Of a stretch of 64,000 bases of DNA, positions 56,902-64,000 are shown in pieces. Source of the stretch: Deinandra increscens subsp. villosa (Eukaryota; Streptophyta; Magnoliopsida; Asterales; Asteraceae); assembly GCA_039602395.1 (NCBI GenBank), contig JBCNJP010000023.1, positions 92,520,030 through 92,584,029 of the forward strand, given 5' to 3'. A model generated the notes under the pieces. It saw only the letters and a list, made by a program, of their open reading frames with translations. It ran no database searches and had not been told where the DNA came from. The first letter of the stretch is position 1. Every line of letters starts with the position of its first letter. The translations under genes were made by a program, and so were the position numbers.

Positions 56902-59366
56902 ATGGCCGATAGTACTAAGTCCGACATGGACGTTCAATTTAGCTGCCTTACTCCGAAAACCCTTAGCGCTGAGGTAGCGCGGTATGGTATACCCCTAGAA
57001 CTGCATCCTACCTTGCCGGAGAGAACCCACACTATCCGGGATTGTCCGCCCGGTAAGATTGGGCTTTACCTCCATCACTTCAGTTTCGCTCACCTTCGTC
57101 TTCCCTTTACCGTTTTCTTTCGCAACCTTATCCGAGCCCTTCGTGTTGACATCCGGCAGCTTCCACCCTTGGCCGTCGCGCGGATAACCCAATTTGAAAT
57201 CGCCTGCTGGGCGTGCGGGACAAAACCTACCGTTAACCTTTTTAGGCAATTTTTTCGCCTGAACCATCAGGGAGATTGGTACCTTATAGAGGTTGCCCGC
57301 CATGCGGGTGCCGTACGGTTATTCACTCCTCCCACCAGTCTGAAGCTCTGGAAGGATAAGTTCTTCTGGGTGGATGACGTTTGCATCGGCCCGATGCACT
57401 GGAGAAAGCCGGAGGAGGACTTGGTGCCGTACGACGTGTTCAAGCTTCCTCATGACACGGTTGGCCGTGCCACTTTAATTGCGAACAAAATGCCTCATCG
57501 CAAGCAGGCCGAGGAGGTCTTGGTTATGGCTGGCATGAGTCGTAACTGGTTAGGGTTGCTCACCGACCCTTGTTTTAAAATGAATGGGGCCGGTACGGTT
57601 CCTTCTTGTTGCTGCTGTCTTGTTCTTATTTTTTATTTTTTTTTTTTACTGACCCTAACTTCCTTTTTCTTTGTGTAGAGATGGGTCTCCTGGATTATCT
57701 GAAGCTGCCATCTACTCTTGAGGTTGAGCATACGACGAAGCCAGTGCCCGAGGGGCAAGATACTGTTGTGAAGACTACCGAGGAGAGGAGGTTCACTGAT
57801 TTTGTTGTGAAGGATGGGGAGAAGGTGATCGCGGGTAAAGATTTGGGTGGTGCTTCCCACACCCTTATCGAAGAGCAGAAGGCCAAGCGGCGTCGCAAAC
57901 TGGCGCAGCAGCAACGTGCTGATGTGGCCAAGGGTAAGGCCACCGCACCGTCTGGAGGTGCTTCCGGCAAAAGGAAGAAGGCCGCCTCTAAGAGGTCTTC
58001 TAAGCCCAAGAAGAAGAAAACTGGCACATCCACCTCTCCCGCGTTGGTGGATGAATCTTCTGATGAAGGGTCCCCGGATCCTACTTACCAGGCTGGGGAT
58101 GAGTCCGTGGAAGACTTGGACATAATCCACAATACTGACTCCGATGTTGAGGGGCCGAAGGATGACGGCGGCCGTCCGGAGGGGGATGCGTCTCCCACAT
58201 CCAGTGAGAGGCGCTTTGCCCATGCGCTTGAGACTGGCGGCGACTATACGTCTGATATAGTCGGGCGGAGACTAAAGCCTGGCATGGGCAAGGGTGCTGA
58301 TGCCATTGCCAAGGCCATGGCAGCTGGTGACATGTCTTCGCCGCCCGGTTCTGATAAGAAGACAGAGCCTGAGGAAGATAGTGAGTCTTCCGCGGCCGAC
58401 CCCGACGCACCCTATGTGCCTTCCTGGAAACTGTGGGTCGGGGATGTGTTATCCACCCCTAGGAGGGCTTGGGATTTTGTGCAGCATGCCGTTCCGTCCG
58501 GGGCGGTGTCTGCGGCGGAGGAGGACAACGACATTGTTGCCATGAAGAGGACCGCGCAGCGCCTGGCGCAGTCCTTCGTTCAAACTCAGGACCTTATCCA
58601 CCGCCACGCCGAGCATCGGAGCACTATCCGCAACTTGAAGAGGGACCTATCGGCGCGAGAGGCGGAGCTGGCTGAGAGTAAGTCTCGGTCGGCTGCCTTA
58701 ATCACTGAGGAGGTAAGGAAACTGAGGAAGAGGGTGGAGCAGGTGACGGGAGAAAAGGCTGCTGTTGACAACGAACTTGTTGTTGTTAACGGCCGTGCGG
58801 CCGGTTTGGAGAAGGCTTTGGCGGAGGAGGGCGAGCGTCGGAGGGAAGAGGTCTCGGCCCGAGTTGTCGAACTGGAGACGGTGAGGAGGGAGAAGGCTGC
58901 CGTGGAGGCCGAGCTGGAGGCCTTGAAGAGGGATAAAGCTGGGGTTGACGCCGAGCTGGTCAGAGCTCATGCAGTTGCTGACTCTGCGCGGGCAGATAGG
59001 AAGTGGCTGGTGGCGGAGGGCTTTCAGCACGTCATCCTAAGGCTGTTGAAGAGCCATGAATTTGAAAGTAAGCTGGGAGCCGTGCAGCAAGCTGTGATGG
59101 ATGTGGGTACCGCCCAAGGCATCCAGACCGGCCATGATTTTGCCAGCTCGGGGTATGCCCTTGCTGACATTCCTGCCGTGCGACCTAATGCCGACACAGA
59201 CTTGAGGGAGGCGGTTACCATTTTTGAGCAGCACAAATATCCCTATCTGGAGGAGCTTGCCGGCCTTGCCTCTGAACCTCTCGAAGTTATCCAGGCTTTG
59301 GAGCCCAAGGCCGCGCCAGAGAAGGTAGTGGAGAAGCCTACCCCTGATCCTTCGGCCCAAGCTTGA
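56902..59366 (+). CDS. Antisense ORF of the Tat element, spliced (gypsy-type transposon domain plus coiled coil)
   Basis: Two exons: 56902-57592 and 57679-59366. The 86-bp intron has a G|GTACGG donor and a long pyrimidine tract before TGTGTAG. Phases join and the total is 793 codons with stop. Exon 1 matches the plant family Pfam calls putative gypsy-type transposon (Transposase_28): CPPGKIGLYLHHF, LRLPFTVFFRNL and WYLIEVARHAG. Exon 2 has a Lys-rich, nuclear-localisation-like part (KRKKAASKRSSKPKKKK), an acidic part (ESSDEGSPD), then a heptad-rich coiled coil at roughly residues 560-690. The family's function is unknown, and no transposase activity is established despite the name. It lies antisense to pol and converges with it. 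A residual open frame through the intron is fortuitous. Confidence 0.8.
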
Positions 59367-60081
59367 CGTCCGCCATCGTGCGGCTTTTGTAGTTATCTAT
59401 TTTTCCTTGTATAGTTCTTGTAATTTCCTTTGGCTTCGGCTTTGTTTTGTAAATCTTTATCGTGTGAATGAAATCCTGCAAAGTTAAAATGCAATATAAT
59501 GTTTTCAGCCGTTCGGCTTTTATTTAGCATATGTTATATTTAGCTGTTTGTCGTTTATTTAAGCCGTGTGGCCTTTATGATATGTACTTGTGTTAATCGT
59601 ATTGGCCGTTCGGCCTTCATTATTATATTTACATTTGTGCTGGCTTGTTGGCCGTTCGTGGTTGTACACCCACTTTGTTTTACTCCGTTCGGAGGTGTAG
59701 CGCTTTTAACCATGGTAGTTGTGGTCCCATTTCGCTGTTTGGTAGGGCACTAGGCCGTTAGAGCCCAGTGGCTCGTTAAGCGTGTTTGGGTCACCCACTG
59801 TAGGGTAGGGTTCTGGTCCGGCTAATCCGGTCCGTCTCCCTTTGTGTCCCAGCCTTCGGTTGGCCTGTCGAGTGTTTTGCCGATGTTAATTACCGCGCGG
59901 CCGCGTATGGCCGCGTGTATGGTAAGTTTGGTTGTCGGACTTGGATTAGTTTATAGGGTGTGTCGCCCCGTTAAGTGTTTGCTTTGCAATAAATTGTTGT
60001 AACAAACTTTCGTAACAAAATGCCGACCGGCTTACTGAATGAAGTACAAATTACAAACAAGTGTGCGCGATAATAGTAAGC
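59367..60081. other. Convergent 3' region between antisense ORF and pol
   Basis: The two coding ends face each other over 715 bases. The stretch holds repeated hairpin words (AGCCGTTCGGCT, TTGGCCGTTCGGCC and AAGCCGTGTGGCC). ATGAAAT/AATATAAT words near 59465-59500 may act in polyadenylation of the plus-strand gene. No coding frame is supported. Confidence 0.6.
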
Positions 60082-63000
60082 TTAAATATAACATTTCTTT
60101 AGTTGCATGCCGTTCCAGTGCCTGGGTACGGCTTTCCCATCGAGAGTTGCGAGCTTGTACGACCCTTTCTGATGAGCTTCCCGTATCTGGTACGGTCCTT
60201 CCCAGTTAGGGCCGAGTTTACCCTGTTTCTCCTGTCTTGAAGCTTCATTGTTTCGGAAGACGAAGTCGCCCGGTCTGAAGGTAGCTGGTTTCACTTTGGC
60301 GTTGTAGTACCCTTCGATTTTCTTTTTGTACCTTGCTTCGTTGATTGCGGCCATATTTCGCCGCTCTTCCGTTAGGGACAGGTTTACCAGCAGCTCGGTG
60401 TCATTGGTTTTCTCATTCATTTCCAAAATTCGCTGCGAGGGCATTCCTATTTCTGCCGGGATTACCGCCTCCGTACCGTAAGTTAGGCTGAAGGGGGTGT
60501 GTCCGTGACTCGTCCGTTCGGTTGTTCTCATCGCCCACACGACGCTTGGCAGTTCTCTTACCCAGTTCCTTCCTTCGGCCCCCAACCGTGCCTTTATTCC
60601 CGTCACTATGCTTCGGTTCGTTCTTTCTACTTGGCCGTTTGACTGAGGATGGGCGACCGAAGTGAAGATCTGTACTATTTGCAACTCCTTGCACCATGCC
60701 CGAAAGGGATTTTCCGCAAACTGCTTTCCGTTATCCGAAACAATCTTGCCTGGGAGGCCGAAGCGGCAGCAAATGTTTTCCCAAACAAAGTTTATCATTT
60801 GTTTGCCCGTGATGGTTGCTAGTGGCCGCGCTTCCACCCACTTAGTGAAGTAATCCACTGCGACTACCAGGAACTTGATCTTTCCTGGCGCCTCTGGGAA
60901 TGGACCTACGATGTCGATTGCCCACTTATGGAACGGCCACGGTGACGTCACCGGTATCATCTCGCGCTTAGGGACGCGCTGGACGCTGGCGTGCACCTGG
61001 CACCCCCTGCACTTTCTAATTTCTTTCTCTGCGTCCGAGTACATGGTTGGCCAATAGAAGCCAGTGTTCAACATTCTTGTGACGATCGAGCGGGGCCCCG
61101 AATGGGTACCGCAGATGCCACGATGGAACTCCTGAATTACGTATAGCCCCTCGTCTTCCGTGAGGCACCGCAGCAATGGTTGTAAGTAGGCCGTGCGGTA
61201 GAGACGACCATCCTTCAGTGTGTAGTTCACTGCTTGCAGGCGTAGCTTGTTTGCCTCCTGGTTGGACGTTGGCGTGGTGCCATCCGTCAGGTACTTGACG
61301 AATGGTGTCATCCAGGAGTCCGTCTGAGTGTTCACGTCGTTAACCTCCATCGGTTCTCCCATGGGCGTGGTGATTACCTCCACCGGTATTTGTTTCGTCA
61401 AGTGAGCGAATGCCAGGGAGGCTAACTTGCTGAGTGCGTCAGCTTTCTTATTTTGGCCGCGCGGTATCTGGATGATTTCGAATTCCGAAAACGAGGACGC
61501 GATAGCTTTTACGCAATCAGCATACTTTTGCAGCGCGGCTTCTCTTATTTCGAATTCTCCTTTTACCTGATTCGCGACCAATAAGGAATCCACCCGTGCG
61601 GATAGTTTTCTTACCCCCATCTTCTTTGCTAACCTCAGCCCTGCCAGCAGGGCTTCGTATTCTGATTCATTGTTTGTGCTTGGGAATTCAAGCCTAATGG
61701 CGTAGGTGACTTCTACGCCGCACGGGTCGATGAGTACGAGGCCCGCACCAGAGCCATCCTTGCTAGATGCCCCGTCTGTGTACAGTGTCCAGGCATCTGA
61801 ACTTGTGACCGTGGGAGGTAGCATCGGCGTCGCGGGGGTTTCTTGCTCGGTTTCTTTGCTGTCGAGCTCTGTTATGAAGTCTGCGAGGACTTGGCCTTTT
61901 ATGGCCGTCCTTGGTCGGAACTTCAAGTCCAGCTCGCCGAGCTCGATCGCCCATTTCGCGAACCGGCCGGACGTCTCGGGGCGCTGTACTATTTCTCTCA
62001 GCGGATAGTTGGTTAGTACACATACTCTGTAGGCTTGGAAGTACCGCCGAAGCCGCCTGGTTGTGTGGACCAGAGCGAGCAGGAGTTTTTCCAACTTCGA
62101 GTATCTTGTCTCTGGGTCAGCCATTGTTCGGCTGACGAAATACATAGGTATCTGCTTGTCGCGCCGTTCGGCACACAGGACCGAACTCAATACTTTCTCC
62201 CCCACAGCTAAGTACAAGATAACCTCTTCGCCTGCCTCCGGCGCGGTGAGTGATGGCAGTTCTGCCAGGGTTCTCTTGAGTGCCTGAAAGGCTGCTTCGG
62301 CCTCCTCGGTCCATAGGAAATCTTCTTTATCGGTGCACCTTTTCAAAGCTTCGAAAAATGGGGCGGATTTTTCCGCTAGCTTGGAGACGAAACGGTGCAG
62401 GGCGGCCAATCTGCCGTTTAGGCACTGAAGTTCTTTTAACGATTGGGGGGACCTCATATCTAGTATCGCCTTGACTTTTGCCGGGTTGGCCATGATGTTT
62501 TGGTCTGCTACTACGTGGCCTAGGAATTTTCCTTGCTTCATGCCGAACGAGCATTTGGCTGGATTTAGTTTCATGTTGGCCGCGCGGAGGTTTGCAAAGG
62601 TTTCCTGGATGTCATTCAGTAGTGTGTCTTCTGTCTGGCTTTTTATTACCAGGTCGTCCACGTAGGCCTCCATGTTCCGACCGATCTGTTCTTTGAACAC
62701 CTTGTCAATTAACCTCTGGTAAGTTGCCCCCGCGTTCTTCAGACCGAACGGCATCTTGGTGTAGCAGAATGTGCCCTTATCGGCATGGAACGCTGTTTTT
62801 TCCTCGTCTATTTTTGCCATCTGTATCTGGTGATAGCCCTTGTACGCGTCTAGGAAGCATTTGAAGGTGTATCCAGACAGTGCGTCCACTTTTGCGTCTA
62901 TTGTTGGCAACGGGTAACAGTCTTTGGGACAAGCATCGTTGATGGCTGTGAAGTCTACACACATTCGCCACGTGCCGTCCGACTTTTTTACTAGTACGGG

Positions 63001-64000
63001 GTTTGCCAGCCAAGGCGGGTATTGTACTTCCCGCATGATGCCCGCCTTTACCAACTTGCTCACCTCATCACCAACCGCTCGGCATCGGTCTCGACCCATC
63101 GTCCGCTTTCTTTGAACTACTGGCTTGTGTGCCGGATTTTCGTTTAGGTGATGTTCGGTGATTTGTCTGGGCACGCCTGTCATGTCGGACGGTGACCATG
63201 CAAACACGTCCACACTGTTTCTCAGTAGGTAATACAGCCGCTTTCTCCCCTCGACGCTTAGCTCTTGGCTGATTGCTACCGTTTGGTCCGGGTAGGCATC
63301 GTTGATGACGCATTTTTCGCTGCTTTCTTCGACTGCCGCGACTAGGGTGTGTGGCCCTTTGTCGGACAGCAATGTGGCCACTCCCAGCCTGGTGGGGAAA
63401 CGGATCATTCCGTGTGCCGTGGAGACTATGGCGCCGAAGGCCACTATAGCCGGGCGGCCTAAGATGATGTTGTAGGATGACGATCCGGCAACTATTATGA
63501 ACGTAAGCCGCTCGGTTCGTGTCATTCTTTCGCCAGCCATGGTCACTTCTAACTGTATTTGCCCTCGTGGTAATACTTTTTCGCCACTGAATCCGACCAG
63601 CTGTGTCCTGCAGGGTTGGATGGAAGCACGGATCTTTGCTGGTAGTTTCATGAAGCAGTGCTCGTACATGATGTCGGAGGCGCTACCCCCGTCTATGTAC
63701 ATCCGGTGTACTTTGTAATCCTCCACTTGTGCCGTGATGACCATTGGCTCCAATGTTGGCTGCACGTCGCCGAGCGGTGGGAAGTATATTGGCCTGTTAG
63801 CCCACCATTCGTGATTGACTTTTGGCCGCTTCAGTTGTCTCGAGTGTACCATCAGGATTACTTTTTCCTCTCTTTCCTTTTTTGGCTTTTTTTCCTCTTT
63901 CACTTCCCTTACTAAGTGTGCCAGCTCGCCTGTTTTCACGGCCTTATCGATTTCTTTCCTCAGCTGGTGACACTCGTTGGTGTCGTGACCCTTATCACCG
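60082..64000 (-). CDS. Gag-pol polyprotein of the Tat element (partial, starts beyond the window)
   Basis: The frame is open from the right edge to the stop at 60082; a GTG at 63939 is not a start. Counting from it: aspartic protease DGGSAS (83-88), reverse transcriptase about 305-470 with YVDD (426-429), first RNase H about 560-690, a second archaeal-type RNase H (YTDGASS 720-726; AxxD at 781-784; KKADALS 831-837), an integrase zinc finger (H939, H946, C977, C980), and an integrase core with D1009, D1069 and E1105, a D-D35-E pattern. A GPY-type module (NWEGPYQI) ends it; no chromodomain. The part before the protease (HDTNECHQL) looks like the end of gag, so gag and pol share one frame here. 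No stop interrupts about 1,300 codons, so this is a young copy. Confidence 0.92.
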   Translation of the reverse strand, partial: GDKGHDTNECHQLRKEIDKAVKTGELAHLVREVKEEKKPKKEREEKVILMVHSRQLKRPKVNHEWWANRPIYFPPLGDVQPTLEPMVITAQVEDYKVHRMYIDGGSASDIMYEHCFMKLPAKIRASIQPCRTQLVGFSGEKVLPRGQIQLEVTMAGERMTRTERLTFIIVAGSSSYNIILGRPAIVAFGAIVSTAHGMIRFPTRLGVATLLSDKGPHTLVAAVEESSEKCVINDAYPDQTVAISQELSVEGRKRLYYLLRNSVDVFAWSPSDMTGVPRQITEHHLNENPAHKPVVQRKRTMGRDRCRAVGDEVSKLVKAGIMREVQYPPWLANPVLVKKSDGTWRMCVDFTAINDACPKDCYPLPTIDAKVDALSGYTFKCFLDAYKGYHQIQMAKIDEEKTAFHADKGTFCYTKMPFGLKNAGATYQRLIDKVFKEQIGRNMEAYVDDLVIKSQTEDTLLNDIQETFANLRAANMKLNPAKCSFGMKQGKFLGHVVADQNIMANPAKVKAILDMRSPQSLKELQCLNGRLAALHRFVSKLAEKSAPFFEALKRCTDKEDFLWTEEAEAAFQALKRTLAELPSLTAPEAGEEVILYLAVGEKVLSSVLCAERRDKQIPMYFVSRTMADPETRYSKLEKLLLALVHTTRRLRRYFQAYRVCVLTNYPLREIVQRPETSGRFAKWAIELGELDLKFRPRTAIKGQVLADFITELDSKETEQETPATPMLPPTVTSSDAWTLYTDGASSKDGSGAGLVLIDPCGVEVTYAIRLEFPSTNNESEYEALLAGLRLAKKMGVRKLSARVDSLLVANQVKGEFEIREAALQKYADCVKAIASSFSEFEIIQIPRGQNKKADALSKLASLAFAHLTKQIPVEVITTPMGEPMEVNDVNTQTDSWMTPFVKYLTDGTTPTSNQEANKLRLQAVNYTLKDGRLYRTAYLQPLLRCLTEDEGLYVIQEFHRGICGTHSGPRSIVTRMLNTGFYWPTMYSDAEKEIRKCRGCQVHASVQRVPKREMIPVTSPWPFHKWAIDIVGPFPEAPGKIKFLVVAVDYFTKWVEARPLATITGKQMINFVWENICCRFGLPGKIVSDNGKQFAENPFRAWCKELQIVQIFTSVAHPQSNGQVERTNRSIVTGIKARLGAEGRNWVRELPSVVWAMRTTERTSHGHTPFSLTYGTEAVIPAEIGMPSQRILEMNEKTNDTELLVNLSLTEERRNMAAINEARYKKKIEGYYNAKVKPATFRPGDFVFRNNEASRQEKQGKLGPNWEGPYQIREAHQKGSYKLATLDGKAVPRHWNGMQLKKCYI

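Larger units (their letters stand above)
55964..64000 (-). mobile_element. Tat-lineage Ty3/gypsy LTR retrotransposon (runs off the right edge)
   Basis: Minus-strand element: 3' LTR (55964-56597), an opposite-strand two-exon gene (56902-59366) and gag-pol (60082 to the edge). An additional archaeal-type RNase H after the usual one, no chromodomain, and an extra antisense ORF between pol and the 3' LTR are known marks of the Tat (Retand-type) lineage. The 5' LTR and most of gag lie to the right of the window. Its high GC contrasts with the AT-rich flank. Confidence 0.88.

Noticed and set aside
57633..58223. Minus-strand frames opposite the Tat antisense gene
   Set aside because: Shadows of the plus-strand exon 2, whose phase, splicing and coiled coil are well supported.
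61706..62287. Plus-strand frames opposite pol
   Set aside because: They overlap the RNase H/RT coding region on the minus strand and have no domain.

Overview
This window is nuclear DNA of a flowering plant. It is AT-rich, has spliced genes with plant-type introns, and is packed with plant transposon families. The mix of Helitrons, TS-type and other SINEs, L1-clade LINEs and a Tat-lineage Ty3/gypsy element fits an asterid, plausibly Asteraceae, but that placement is inference. Only two conventional host genes are visible, both on the minus strand near the left end. They are the first coding exon of COG1 (60-2240), a Golgi tethering-complex subunit, and a complete nine-exon fatty acyl-CoA reductase of the MS2/FAR2 type (6541-10972, 604 codons, every exon phase consistent). 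Two retroposed sequences with target-site duplications (TSDs) sit in FAR2 introns.

From about 11 to 34 kb there is no intact host gene. The most structured part is 16.7-24.5 kb. Three minus-strand Helitrons stand head-to-tail, separated by (AT)n tracts; the largest (17641-22333) carries a spliced but frameshifted F-box gene. Next to it are at least six modules, each delimited by (TA)n runs and sharing terminal motifs, which resemble Micron-type MITEs. From 24.5 to 34 kb lie a MITE with perfect 116-bp inverted arms, a decayed Harbinger-type MYB/SANT gene, several PIF/Harbinger-like MITEs, and a TRIM-like element whose right LTR was split by a hAT MITE.

From 34 to 48 kb the window is dominated by LINEs. 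A 5.6-kb L1-type element (34016-39620, minus) has an exact 11-bp TSD, an RRM-containing ORF1, an ATGA stop/start overlap into ORF2, a deletion in its endonuclease and an open 1,011-codon reverse-transcriptase frame. Two 5'-truncated LINE fragments follow (about 41285 and 45585 onward, plus). Between them is a roughly 200-bp tandem array whose copies carry different insertions (a SINE, a Harbinger-like MITE and a BED-finger hAT element), so the copies serve as each other's empty sites. From 48 to 55.9 kb there are MITEs, two Helitrons and featureless AT-rich DNA.

The right end (about 55964 to past 64000) is one GC-richer Tat-lineage Ty3/gypsy retrotransposon on the minus strand. It has a 3' LTR, a gag-pol frame running off the window, and on the opposite strand a two-exon gene of 792 codons with its own TATA-like motif. 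Its coding ends converge with pol.
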